DNA of 64,000 nt from Hydractinia symbiolongicarpus (GCF_029227915.1 NC_079883.1:17920001-17984000), one strand, 5' to 3'. Shown: positions 12,801 to 24,596, counted from the first letter of the stretch. Notes: generated by a model from the sequence alone, not told the origin. Numbers and translations: made by a program.

Positions 12801-15130
12801 TTAGAGACCTGTACACGTGTTTGACGGTGTTGTAAAGCCGTGGCGCATTGGAAAACCACTTGGGACGTCGTAGTCCATTGAGAGTGGAAGGATAACACCA
12901 ATGCTAATCTGTGCAGGCACGTGCAACCACGTGATATTCGTGTGAGGCCTTTACTAGGGTACAAGAGGCTATATTACCGCCTTTAGGGGCCTGTACCTGT
13001 AACTGACGGCGTTATAACGCCATGACACAATGGTAAACAACTTGGGACGTCGTAGTCCATTGAGAGTGGAAGGATTAAACCAATAGTAACCTGCGCAGGC
13101 ACGTGGAACAACGCGAATTGGGTGTACGGCCTTTATTAGGCTGCAAAAGGTCATGTTACAGGCTTTAGATACCTGTACACGTGGTTGACGGTGTTATAAA
13201 GCTGTGGCGCAATTGCAAACAACTTGGGACGTCGTAGTCCATTGAGAGTACATGGACTAGTCCGATCGTAACTTGCGCAGGCACGTGGATCTACGTGATT
13301 CATGTGTACGGCCTCTATTAGGCAGCAAAAGGCCATACTATAACCTTTAGAGGCATGTACACGTGGCTGACTGTGTTATAAAGCCATGGCGCAATAGAAA
13401 ACCACTTGGGACGTCGTAGTCCATCTAGAGTGGAAGGATAAGACCACTGCTAACCTGCGCAGGCACGTGCAACCACGTGATATACGTGTAAGGCCTTTAT
13501 TAGGCTGCAAAGAGGCCATATTACAGTCGTTAGACGCATGTACTTGTAGTTAACGGTGTTATAACGCCATGGCGCAATGGAAAACGACTTGTGACGTCGT
13601 AGTCCATTGAGAGTGGAAGGATTAGACCAATGGTAACCTGCGCAGGCACGTGGAACAACGTGATTTATGTATACGGACTTTATTAGGCCGCAAAAGGCCA
13701 TATTACAGCATTTAGGGGCCTGTACACGTGTTTGACGGTGTTGTGAAGCCGTGGCGCTATGAAAAACAACTTGGGACTTCGTAGTCCTTTGAGAGTGGAG
13801 GGATAAGACCAATGCTAACCTGCGCAGGCACGTGCAACCACGTGATATACGTGTAAGGCCTTTATTAGGCTGCAAGAGGCCTTATTACAGTCGTTAGACG
13901 CATGTACTTGTAGTTAAGAGTGTTATAACGCCATGGTGCAACGGAAAACGACTTGGGACGTCGTAGTCCATTGAGAGGGGAAGGATTAGACCAATGGTAA
14001 CCTGCGCAGGAACGTGCAACCACGTGATATACGTGTAAGGCCTTTATTAGGGTACGAGAGGCTATATTACAGCCGTTTGGGGCCTGTGCGCGTGGCTGAC
14101 GCTGTTATAAAGCTATGGCGCAATGGAAAACAACTTGGGACGTCGTAGTCCATTGAGAGTGGAAGGATAAGACCAATGGTAACCTGCGCAGGCATGTACA
14201 ACCACGTGATATACGTGTAAGGCCTTTATTAGGCTGCAAAGAGGCCATATTACAGTCGTTAGACGCATGTACTTGTAGTTAACGGTGTTATAACGCCATG
14301 GCGCAATGGAAAACGACTTGGGACGTCGTAGTCCATTGAGAGGGGAAGGATTAGACCAATGGTAACCTGCGCAGGAACGTGCAACCACGTGATATACGTG
14401 TAAGGCCTTTATTAGGGTACGAAAGGCTATATTACAGCCGTTTGGGGCCTGTGCGCGTGGCTGACGCTGGTATAAAGCTATGGCGCAATGGAAAACAACT
14501 TGGAACGTCGTAGTCCATTGAGAGTGGAAGGATTAGACGAATAGTAACCTGCGCAGGCACGTGTACCAACGCGAATTGAGTGTACGGCCTTTATTAGGCT
14601 GCAAAAGGTCATATTACAGCCTTTAGAGACCTGTACACGTGGTTGACGGTGGTATAACACCATGGCGCAATGGAAAACGACTTGTGACGTCGTAGTCCAT
14701 TAAGAGTGGAAGGATTACACCAATGGTAACCTGCGCAGGCACGTGGAACAACGTGATTTATGTATACGGACTTTATTAGGCCGCAAAAGGCCATATTACA
14801 GCCTTTAGGGGCCTGTACACGTGTTTGACGGTGTTGTGAAGCCGTGGCGCTATGAAAAACAACTTGGGACTTCGTAGTCCTTTGAGAGTGGAAGGATAAG
14901 ACCAATGATAACCTGCGCAGGCACGTGCAACCACGTGATATACGTGTAAGGCCTTTATTAGTGTACAAGAGGCTATATTACAGCCCTTAGGGGCTTGTAC
15001 GTGTGGCTGACGCTGTTATAAAGCCATGGCGCAATGAAAAACTACTTGGGACGTCGTAGTTCATTGAGAGTGGAAGAAAAATAACCTGCGCAGGCGCGTG
15101 CAACCACGTGATATATGTGTAAGGCCTTTA
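9863..15130 (-). repeat. Large related segment A (5,268 bp)
   Basis: This segment starts at the monomer with caacctcgtgatatac (near 10015) and contains, in order, the taatccgatcg-type monomers, a gattagtccgatcg monomer near 11.7 kb and the tgatattcgtgtgagg monomer near 12.93 kb. The same series recurs from 15131 (segment B). Landmarks at 11695, 12226, 12590, 12969, 13151 and 13450 reappear 4,718 bp later. That is 26 x 182 minus 14, explained by the 9-bp and 5-bp deletions in B. Its last 1.2 kb is extra relative to B. Confidence 0.75.
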
Positions 15131-18100
15131 TTAGGCTGCAAAAGGCCATATTACAGTCGTTAGACGCATGTACCCGTAGTTAACGGTGTTATTACGCCAT
15201 GGCGCAATGGAAAACAACTTGGGACGTCGTAGTCCATTGAGAGTGGAAGGATAAGACCAATGGTAACTTGCGCAGGCACGTGCAACCTCGTGATATACGT
15301 GTAAGGCCTTTATTAGGCTGCAAAAGGTCATATTACAGCCTTTAGAGACCTGTACACGTGGTTGACGGTGTTATAAAGCTGTGGCGCAATTGCAAACAAC
15401 TTGTCTTAGTCCATTGAAAGTGGAAAGATTATCCGATCGTAACTTGCGCAGGCACGTGGAACAATGTGATTTATGTGTACGGCCTCTAATAGGCCGCAAA
15501 AGCCAATATTACAGCCTTTAGGGGCCTGTACACGTGTTTGACGGTGTTGTGAAGCCGTGGCGCTATGGAAAACAACTTGGGACTTCGTAGTCCTTTGAGA
15601 GTGGAAGGATAAGACCAATGATAACCTGCGCAGGCACGTGCAACCACGTGATATACGTGTAAGGCCTTTATTAGTGTACAAGAGGCTATATTACAGCCCT
15701 TAGCGGCTTGTACGTGTGGCTGACGCTGTTATAAAACCATGGCGCAATGAAAAACTACTTGGGACGTCGTAGTTCATTGAGAGTGGAAGGAGAAGACTTA
15801 TGGTAACCTGCGCAGGCACGTGCAACCACGTGATATATGTGTAAGGCCTTTATTAGGCTGCAAAAGGCCATATTACAGTCGTTAGACGCATGTACCCGTA
15901 GTTAACGGTGTTTAACGCCATGGCGCAATGGAAAACGACTTGTGACGTCGTAGTCCATTGAGAGAGGAAGGATTAGACCAATGGTAACCTGCGCAGGCAC
16001 GTGGAACAACGTGATTTATGTATACGGACTTTATTAGGCCGCAAAAGGCCATATTACAGCCTTTAGGGGCCTGTACACGTGTTTGACGGTGTTGTGAAGC
16101 CGTGGCGCTATGAAAAACAACTTGGGACTTCGTAGTCCTTTGAGAGTGGAAGGATAAGACCAATGATAACCTGCGCAGGCACGTGCAACCACGTGATATA
16201 CGTGTAAGGCCTTTATTAGTGTACAAGAGGCTATATTACAGCCCTTAGGGGCTTGTACGTGTGGCTGACGCTGTTATAAAGCCATGGCGCAATGAAAAAC
16301 TACTTGGGACGTCGTAGTCCATTGAGAGTGGAAGGATAAGACCAATGATAACTTGCGCAGGCACGTGCAACCACGTGATATACGTGTAAGGCCTTTATTA
16401 GGCTGAAAAAGGTCATATTACAGCCTTTAGAGACCTGTACACGTGGTTGACGGTGTTATAAAGCTGTGGCGCAATTGCAAACAACTTGGGACGTCTTAGT
16501 CCATTGAAAGTGGAAAGATTAGTCCGATCGTAACTTGCGCAGGAACGTGGAACAATGTCATTTATGTGTACGGCCTCTATTAGGCAGCAAAAGGCCATAC
16601 TATAGCCTTTAGAGGCATGTACACGTGGCTGACTGTGTTATAAAGCCGTGGCGCAATGGAAAACAACTTGGGACTTCGTAGTCCTTTGAGAGTGGAAGGA
16701 TAAGACCAATGATAACCTGTGCAGGCACGTGCAACCACGTGATATACGTGTAAGGCCTTTATTAGTGTACAAGAGGCTATATTACAGCCCTTAGGGGCTT
16801 GTACGTGTGGCTGACGCTGTTATAAAGCCATGGCGCAATGGAAAACTACTTGGGACGTCGTAGTCGATTGAGCGCGGAAGGATAAGACCAATGATAACCT
16901 GCGCAGGAACGTGCAACCACGTGATATACGTGTAAGGCCTTTATTAGGCTGCAAGAGGCCATATTACAGTCGTTAGACGCATGTACTTGTAGTTAACGGT
17001 GTTATAACGCCATGGCGCAATGGAAAACGACTTGGGACTTCGTAGTCCATTGAGAGTGGAAGGATTAGACCAATGGTAACCTGCGCAGGCACGTGGAACA
17101 ACGTGATTTATGTATACGGACTTTAATAGGCTGCAAAAGGCCATATTACAGCATTTAGGGGCCTGTACACTTGGTTGACGGTGTTGTAAAGCCGTGGCGC
17201 TATGGAAAACAACTTGGGACATCGTAGTCCATTGAAAGTGGAGGGATAAGACCAATGCTAACCTGCGCAGGCACGTGCAACCACGTGATATACGTGTAAG
17301 GCCTTTATTAGGCTGCAAGAGGCCTTATTACAGTCGTTAGACGCATGTACTTGTAGTTAAGAGTGTTATAACGCCATGGTGCAATGGAGAACGACTTGTG
17401 ACGTCGTAGTCCATTGAGAGTGGAAGGATTAGACCAATGGTAACCTGCGCAGGCACGTGGAACAACACGAATTGGGTGTACGGCCTTTATTAGGCTGCAA
17501 AAGGTCATATTACAGCCTTTAGAGACCTGTACACGTGTTTGACGGTGTTGTAAAGCCGTGGCGCATTGGAAAACCACTTGGGACGTCGTAGTCCATTGAG
17601 AGTGGAAGGATAACACCAATGCTAATCTGTGCAGGCACGTGCAACCACGTGATATTCGTGTGAGGCCTTTACTAGGGTACAAGAGGCTATATTACCGCCT
17701 TTAGGGGCCTGTACCTGTAACTGACGGCGTTATAACGCCATGACACAATGGTAAACAACTTGGGACGTCGTAGTCCATTGAGAGTGGAAGGATTAAACCA
17801 ATAGTAACCTGCGCAGGCACGTGGAACAACGCGAATTGGGTGTACGGCCTTTATTAGGCTGCAAAAGGTCATGTTACAGGCTTTAGATACCTGTACACGT
17901 GGTTGACGGTGTTATAAAGCTGTGGCGCAATTGCAAACAACTTGGGACGTCGTAGTCCATTGAGAGTACATGGACTAGTCCGATCGTAACTTGCGCAGGC
18001 ACGTGGATCTACGTGATTCATGTGTACGGCCTCTATTAGGCAGCAAAAGGCCATACTATAACCTTTAGAGGCATGTACACGTGGCTGACTGTGTTATAAA

Positions 18101-18755
18101 GCCATGGCGCAATAGAAAACCACTTGGGACGTCGTAGTCCATCTAGAGTGGAAGGATAAGACCACTGCTAACCTGCGCAGGCACGTGCAACCACGTGATA
18201 TACGTGTAAGGCCTTTATTAGGCTGCAAAGAGGCCATATTACAGTCGTTAGACGCATGTACTTGTAGTTAACGGTGTTATAACGCCATGGCGCAATGGAA
18301 AACGACTTGTGACGTCGTAGTCCATTGAGAGTGGAAGGATTAGACCAATGGTAACCTGCGCAGGCACGTGGAACAACGTGATTTATGTATACGGACTTTA
18401 TTAGGCCGCAAAAGGCCATATTACAGCATTTAGGGGCCTGTACACGTGTTTGACGGTGTTGTGAAGCCGTGGCGCTATGAAAAACAACTTGGGACTTCGT
18501 AGTCCTTTGAGAGTGGAGGGATAAGACCAATGCTAACCTGCGCAGGCACGTGCAACCACGTGATATACGTGTAAGGCCTTTATTAGTGTACAAGAGGTTA
18601 TATTACAGCCCTTAGGGGCTTGTACGTGTGGCTGACGCTGTTATAAAGCCATGGCGCAATGAAAAACTACTTGGGACGTCGTAGTTCATTGAGAGTGGAA
18701 GAAAAATAACCTGCGCAGGCGCGTGCAACCACGTGATATATGTGTAAGGCCTTTA
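15131..18755 (-). repeat. Large related segment B (3,625 bp)
   Basis: Near-copy of segment A with three monomers fewer between about 15.7 and 16.4 kb and a shorter end. It carries a private 5-bp deletion near 15402 (aacttgtcttag where A and C have aacttgggacgtcttag). Just before it (near 15075), and again near 18692 before segment C, lies the same 9-bp loss giving gtggaagaaaaataacc. The shared 9-bp mark shows that the junctions before B and C have a common origin. Confidence 0.75.
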
Positions 18756-19863
18756 TTAGGCTGCAAAAGGCCATATTACAGTCGTTAGACGCATGTACCC
18801 GTAGTTAACGGTGTTATTACGCCATGGCGCAATGGAAAACAACTTGGGACGTCGTAGTCCATTGAGAGTGGAAGGATAAGACCAATGGTAACTTGCGCAG
18901 GCACGTGCAACCTCGTGATATACGTGTAAGGCCTTTATTAGGCTGCAAAAGGTCATATTACAGCCTTTAGAGACCTGTACACGTGGTTGACGGTGTTATA
19001 AAGCTGTGGCGCAATTGCAAACAACTTGGGACGTCTTAGTCCATTGAAAGTGGAAAGATTATCCGATCGTAACTTGCGCAGGCACGTGGAACAATGTGAT
19101 TTATGTGTACGGCCTCTAATAGGCCGCAAAAGCCAATATTACAGCCTTTAGGGGCCTGTACACGTGTTTGACGGTGTTGTGAAGCCGTGGCGCTATGGAA
19201 AACAACTTGGGACTTCGTAGTCCTTTGAGAGTGGAAGGATAAGACCAATGATAACCTGCGCAGGCACGTGCAACCACGTGATATACGTGTAAGGCCTTTA
19301 TTAGTGTACAAGAGGCTATATTACAGCCCTTAGCGGCTTGTACGTGTGGCTGACGCTGTTATAAAACCATGGCGCAATGAAAAACTACTTGGGACGTCGT
19401 AGTTCATTGAGAGTGGAAGGAGAAGACTTATGGTAACCTGCGCAGGCACGTGCAACCACGTGATATATGTGTAAGGCCTTTATTAGGCTGCAAAAGGCCA
19501 TATTACAGTCGTTAGACGCATGTACCCGTAGTTAACGGTGTTTAACGCCATGGCGCAATGGAAAACGACTTGTGACGTCGTAGTCCATTGAGAGAGGAAG
19601 GATTAGACCAATGGTAACCTGCGCAGGCACGTGGAACAACGTGATTTATGTATACGGACTTTATTAGGCCGCAAAAGGCCATATTACAGCCTTTAGGGGC
19701 CTGTACACGTGTTTGACGGTGTTGTGAAGCCGTGGCGCTATGAAAAACAACTTGGGACTTCGTAGTCCTTTGAGAGTGGAAGGATAAGACCAATGATAAC
19801 CTGCGCAGGCACGTGCAACCACTTGATATACGTGTAAGGTCTTTATTAGGCCGCAAGAGGCCA
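18756..19863 (-). repeat. Large related segment C (partial)
   Basis: Third start of the A/B series, including the caacctcgtgatatac monomer and the taatccgatcg-type monomer without B's 5-bp deletion. The series matches through about 19.86 kb and then passes into different monomers, so only about six monomers are present. Confidence 0.7.
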
Positions 19864-22167
19864 TATTACAGTCGTTAGACGCATGTACTCGTAGTTAACG
19901 GTGTTATTACGCCATGGCGCAATGGAAAACAACTTGGGACGTCGTAGTCCATTGAGAGTGGAAGGATAAGACCAATGGTAACTTGCGCAGGCACGTGCAA
20001 CCACGTGATATACGTGTAAGGCCTTTATTAGGCTGCAAAAGATCATATTACAGCCTTTAGAGACCTGTACACGTGGTTCACTGTGTTATAAAGCCGTGGC
20101 GCAATGGAAAACAACTTGGGACTTCGTAGTCCTTTGAGAGTGGAAGGATAAGACCAATGATAACCTGCGCAGGCACGTGCAACCACGTGATATACGTGTA
20201 AGGCCTTTATTAGTGTACAAGAGGCTATATTACAGCCCTTAGGGGCTTGTACGTGTGGCTGACGCTGTTATAAAGCCATGGCGCAATGGAAAACTACTTG
20301 GGACGTCGTAGTTCATTGAGAGTGGAAGGAGAAGACCAATGGTAACCTGCGCAGGCACGTGCAACCACGTGATATACGTGTAAGGCCTTTATTAGTGTAC
20401 AAGAGGCTATATTACAGCCCTTAGGGGCTTGTACGTGTGGCTGACGCTGTTATAAAGCCATGGCGCAATGAAAAACTACTTGGGACGTCGTAGTTCATTG
20501 AGAGAGGAAGGAGAAGACTTATGGTAACCTGCGCAGGCACGTGCAACCACGTGATATATGTGTAAGGCCTTTATTAGGCTGCAAGAGGCCATATTACAGT
20601 CGTTAGACGCATGTACTTGTAGTTAACGGTGTTATAACGCCATGGCGCAATGGAAATCGACTTGTGACGTCGTAGTCCATTGAGAGTGGAAGGATTAGAC
20701 CAATGGTAACCTGCGCAGGCACGTGCAACCACGTGATATACGTGTAAGGCCTTTATTAGGGTACAAGAGGCTATATTACAGCCGTTTGGGGCCTGTGCGC
20801 GTGGCTGACGCTGTTATAAAGCTATGGCGCAATGGAAAACAACTTGGGACGTCGTAGTCCATTGAGAGTGGAAGGATAAGACCAATGGTAACCTGCGCAG
20901 GCACATGGAACAACGTGATTCATGTATGCGGACTTTATTAGGCCGCAAAAGGCCATAATACAGCCTTTAGGGGCCTGTACACGTGTTTGACGGTGTTGTA
21001 AAGCCGTGGCGCTATGGAAAACAACTTGGGACTTCGTAGTCCTTTGAGAGTGGAAGGATAAGACCAATGATAACCTGCGCAGGCACGTGCAACCACGTGA
21101 TATACGTGTAAGGCCTTTATTAGTGTACAAGAGGCTATATTGCAGCCCTTAGGGGCTTGTACGTGTGGCTGACGCTGTTATAAAGCCATGGCGCAATGGA
21201 AAACTACTTGGGACGTCGTAGTTCATTGAGAGTGGAAGGAGAAGACCAATGGTAACCTGCGCAGGCACGTGCACCCACGTGATATACGTTTAAGGCCTTT
21301 ATTAGGCTGCAATAGGCCATATTACAGTCGTTAGACGCATGTACTTGTAGTTAACGGTGTTATAACGCCATGGCGCAATGGAAAACGACTTGTGACGTCG
21401 TAGTCCATTGAGAGTGGAAGGATTAGACCAATGGTAACCTGCGCAGGCACGTGCAACTACGTGATATACGTGTAAGGCCTTTATTAGGCTGCAAGAGGCC
21501 ATATTACAGTCGTTAGACGCATGTACTTGTAGTTAACGGTGTTATAACGCCATGGCGCAATGGAAAACGACTTGTGACGTCGTAGTCCATTGAGAGTGGA
21601 AGGATTAGACCAATGGTAACCTGCGCAGGCACGTGGAACAACGTGATTTATGTATACGGACTTTATTAGGCCGCAAAAGGCCATATTACAGCCTTTAGGG
21701 GCCTGTACACGTGTTTGACGGTGTTGTAAAGCCGTGGCGCAATGGAAAACAACTTGGGACTTCGTAGTCCTTTGAGAGTGGAAGGATAAGACCAATGATA
21801 ACCTGCGCAGGCATGTGCAACCACGTGATATACGTGTAAGGCCCTTATTAGTGTACAAGAGGCTATATTACAGCCCTTAGGGGCTTGTACGTGTGGCTGA
21901 CGCTGTTATAAAGCCATGGCGCAATGAAAAACTACTTGGGACGTCGTAGTTCATTGAGAGTGGAAGGAGAAGACTTATGGTAACCTGCGCAGGCACGTGC
22001 AACCACGTGATATATGTGTAAGGCCTTTATTAGGCTGCAAAAGGCCATATTACAGTCGTTAGACGCATGTACCCGTAGTTAACGGTGTTATAACGCCATG
22101 GCGCAATGGAAAACGACTTGTGACGTCGTAGTCCATTGAGAGTGGAAGGATTAGTCAAATGGTAACC
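19864..22167 (-). repeat. Ordinary antisense monomers before the truncated unit
   Basis: About 12 to 13 monomers of the tgtacaagagg, ggctgcaagagg and ggccgcaaaagg subfamilies. The stretch from about 21.3 kb to 22.3 kb matches 50.6-51.6 kb at an offset of about 29,330 bp. Nothing other than satellite is seen. Confidence 0.8.
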
Positions 22168-22302
22168 TGCGCAGGCACGTGGAACCACGTGATATACGTG
22201 TAAGGCCTTTATTAGGCTGCAAGAGGCAGCCTTTAGGGGCCTGTACACGTGGTTTACGGTGTTGTGAAGCCGTGGCCCATTGGTCTAATCCTAATGGTAA
22301 CC
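22168..22302 (-). repeat. 135-bp truncated monomer with 14-bp inverted word, copy 1
   Basis: The distance between flanking GGTAACC marks is 135 instead of 182 bp. The word attggtctaatcct at 22279-22292 lies in the wrong orientation for this block, since antisense monomers carry aggattagaccaat. About 39 bp next to it are missing, together with the 8-bp loss that defines the 174-bp monomers. This is the only antisense copy of the rearranged unit; three sense copies lie in the central block. Confidence 0.88.
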
Positions 22303-22542
22303 TGCACAGGCACGTGCAACCACGTGATATATGTGTAAGGCCTTTATTAGGCTGAAAAGGCCATATTACAGTCGTTAGACGCATGTACCCGTAGTTAACG
22401 GTGTTATTACGCCATGGCGCAATGGAAAACAACTTGGGACGTCGTAGTCCATTGAGAGTGGAAGGATAAGACCAATGGTAACTTGCGCAGGCACGTGGAA
22501 CCACGTGATATACGTGTAAGGCCTTTATTAGGGTACAAGAGG

Positions 22543-22728
22543 CTATATTGCAGCCCTTAGGGGCCTGTACCTGTAATTGACGTCGTTATAACGCCATGAC
22601 ACAATGGTAAACAACTTGGAACGTCGTAGTCCATTGAGAGTGGAAGGATTAGACGAATAGTAACCTGCGCAGGCACGTGGAACAACGCGAATTGGGTGTA
22701 CGGCCTCTATTAGGCAGCAAAAGGCCAT
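22543..22728 (-). repeat. Hybrid monomer next to strand switch 1
   Basis: The sense start of this unit (high coordinates) matches the ggcctctattaggcagc monomer type. It then passes into the gaacaacgcgaattgggtg type. In the central block these types are two separate neighbouring monomers (about 25.08-25.26 and 25.26-25.44 kb). The hybrid is therefore a one-monomer deletion by unequal exchange. The same hybrid occurs at 59730-59915. Confidence 0.7.
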
Positions 22729-22774
22729 ACTATAGCCTTTAGAGGCATGTACACGTGGCTGACTGTGTTATAAA
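22666..22774. other. Strand switch 1: antisense to sense
   Basis: Antisense monomer sequence runs to TGTTATAAAG and then meets sense GGTTACCATTGATCTT. The shared bases AG at 22774-22775 could be 2-bp microhomology. Sequence to the left of 22666, read on the opposite strand, lines up in phase with sequence from 22775 onward (GGTTA, AATCC/TATCC, TTCCACTCTCAATGG, ACTACGACGT), so diverged monomer arms flank this 109-bp spacer. The arms have many mismatches and belong to different subfamilies, so this is not a recent perfect palindrome. Confidence 0.9.
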
Positions 22775-24548
22775 GGTTACCATTGATCTTATCCTTCCAC
22801 TCTCAATGGACTACGACGTCCCAAGTTGTTTTCCGTTGCGCCATGGCGTAATAACACCGTTAACTACGGGTACATGCGTCTAACGACTGTAATATGGCCT
22901 TTTGCAGCTTAATAAAGGCCTTACACATATATCACGTGGTTGCACGTGCCTGCGCAGGTTACCATTAGTCTTCTCCTTCCACTCTCAATGAACTACGACG
23001 TCTCAAGTAGTTTTTCATTGCGCCATGGCTTTATAACAGCGTCAGCCACACGTACAAGCCCCTAAGGGCTGTAATATAGCCTCTTGTACACTTATAAAGG
23101 CCTTACACGTATATCACGTGGTTGCACGTGCCTGCGCAGGTTATCATTGGTCTTATCCTTCCACTCTCAAAGGACTACGAAGTCCCAAGTTGTTTTTCAT
23201 AGCGCCACGGCTTCACAACACCGTCAAACACGTGTACAGGCCCCTAAAGGCTGTAATATGGCCTTTTGCGGCCTAATAAAGTCCGTATACATAAATCACG
23301 TTGTTCCACATGCCTGCGCAGGTTACCATTGGTCTAATCCTTCCACTCTCAATGGACTACGACGTCACAAGTCGTTTTCCATTGCGCCATGGTGTTATAA
23401 CACCGTTAACTACAAGTACATGCGTCTAACGACTGTAATATGGCATCTTGCAGCCTAATAAAGGCCTTACACGTATATCACGTGGTTGCACGTGCCTGCG
23501 CAGGTTACCATTAGTCTTCTCCTTCAACTCTCAATGAACTACGACGTCCCAAGTAGTTTTTCATTGCGCCATGGCTTTATAACAGCGTCAGCCACACGTA
23601 CAAGCCCCTAAGGGCTGTAATATAGCCTCTTGTACACTAATAAAGGCCTTACACGTATATCACGTGGTTGCACGTGCCTGCGCAGGTTACCATTGGTCTT
23701 ATCCTTCCACTCGCAATGGACTACGACGTCCCAAGTTGTTTTCCATTGCGCCATGGCGTTATAACACCGTTAACTACGGGTACATGCGTCTAACGACTGT
23801 AATATGGCCTTTTGCAGCCTAATAAAGGCCTTACACATATATCACGTGGTTGCACGTGCCTGCGCAGGTTACCATAAGTCTTCTCCTTCCACTCTCAATG
23901 AACTACGACGTCCCAAGTAGTTTTTTATCGCGCCATGGCTTTCTAACAGCGTCAGCCACACGTACAAGCCCCTAAGGGCTGTAATATAGCCTCTTGTACA
24001 CTAATAAAGGCCCTACGAGTATATCACGTGGTTGCACGTGCCTGCGCAGGTTATCATTGGTCTTATCCTTCCACTCTCAAAGGACTACGAAGTCCCAAGT
24101 TGTTTTCCATAGCGCCACGGCTTCACAACACCGTCAAACACGTGTACAGGCCCCTAAAGGCTGTAATATTGGCTTTTGCGGCCTAATAAAGTCCGTATAC
24201 ATAAATCACGTTGTTCCACGTGCCTGCGCAGGTTAGCATTGGTCTTATCCTTCCACTCTCAATGGACTACGACGTCACAAGTCGTTTTCCATTGCGCCAC
24301 AGCTTTATAACACGGTCAACCACGTGTACAGGCCCCTAAAGGCTGTAATATTGGCTTTTGCGGCCTAATAAAGTCCGTATACATAAATCACGTTGTTCCA
24401 CGTGCCTGCGCAGGTTACCATTGGTCTAATCCTTCCACTCTCAATGGACTACGACGTCACAAGTCGTTTTCCATTGCGCCATGGCGTTATAACACCGTTA
24501 ACTACAAGTACATGCGTCTAACGACTGTAATATGGCCTCTTGCAGCCT

Positions 24549-24554
24549 AATAAA
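24549..24554 (+). other. AATAAA hexamer in the sense orientation (example)
   Basis: Most monomers contain CTAATAAAG in the sense orientation, so a canonical polyadenylation hexamer recurs about every 182 bp. A subfamily has AATAGAGG instead. Function is not shown; an AT-rich word can arise by chance and be spread by homogenisation. Confidence 0.4.
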
Positions 24555-24570
24555 GGCCTTACACGTATAT

Positions 24571-24586
24571 CACGTGGTTGCACGTG
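24571..24586 (+). other. Paired CACGTG boxes, 10 bp apart (example)
   Basis: Two perfect CACGTG words separated by GTTG, so their centres lie 10 bp apart, close to one helical turn. The first is preceded by AT, giving ATCACGTG, which fits the yeast CDEI consensus RTCACRTG; CACGTG is also the E-box/G-box core bound by bHLH and bZIP proteins. One subfamily keeps both boxes. The cataaatcacgttgttccac subfamily keeps only the second, and the cccaattcgcg subfamily has lost the first. Binding by any protein is inference. The pair also forms a 6-bp stem with a 4-nt loop. Confidence 0.6.
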
Positions 24587-24596
24587 CCTGCGCAGG
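24587..24596. other. CCTGCGCAGG 10-bp palindrome (example)
   Basis: A perfect 10-bp dyad directly after the second CACGTG and overlapping the next GGTTACC. It is kept in most monomers of all subfamilies, which makes it one of the most constant words in the array. Some monomers carry TGCGCAAG, TGTGCAGG or TGCACAGG. The constancy may be functional or may just reflect homogenisation. Confidence 0.65.

Larger units (their letters stand above)
1..22775 (-). repeat. Left antisense satellite block
   Basis: About 125 monomers all read antisense, with GGTAACC and TTTATTAGG on the given strand. The block is the most mixed part of the window. Positions 2.5-7.2 kb and 12.2-13.4 kb hold many divergent monomers (gaattgggtgtac, gatctacgtgattc). 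The block contains a 15-mer repeat near 3.3-7.2 kb, 6-mer repeats near 0.6-2.2 and 7.3-8.8 kb, and large related segments from 9.9 to about 19.8 kb. It ends at a strand switch. No open frame looks like a gene: the long frames repeat with the monomer and change phase as 182 is not divisible by three. Confidence 0.95.
24413..24594 (+). repeat. Representative 182-bp monomer
   Basis: Taken from GGTTACC to the base before the next GGTTACC, this unit is exactly 182 bp, with 86 G or C (about 47%) by hand count. In order it holds GGTTACC (BstEII-type palindrome), a pyrimidine-rich stretch, GACGTC, CCATGG, GTTATAAC, GTTAAC, GTACATGCG, CTGTAATATGG, CCTAATAAAGGCC, two CACGTG boxes and most of CCTGCGCAGG. 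About 12 CpG dinucleotides are present against roughly 10 expected from base composition. The start point is a convention, since a tandem repeat has no natural start. Confidence 0.9.

Noticed and set aside
24549-24561. Rho-independent terminator from CCT-AATAA-AGG type short stem
   Set aside because: The stem is only 4-5 bp, has no T tract, and lies in a eukaryote-type satellite. It is better described as one of many short dyads.
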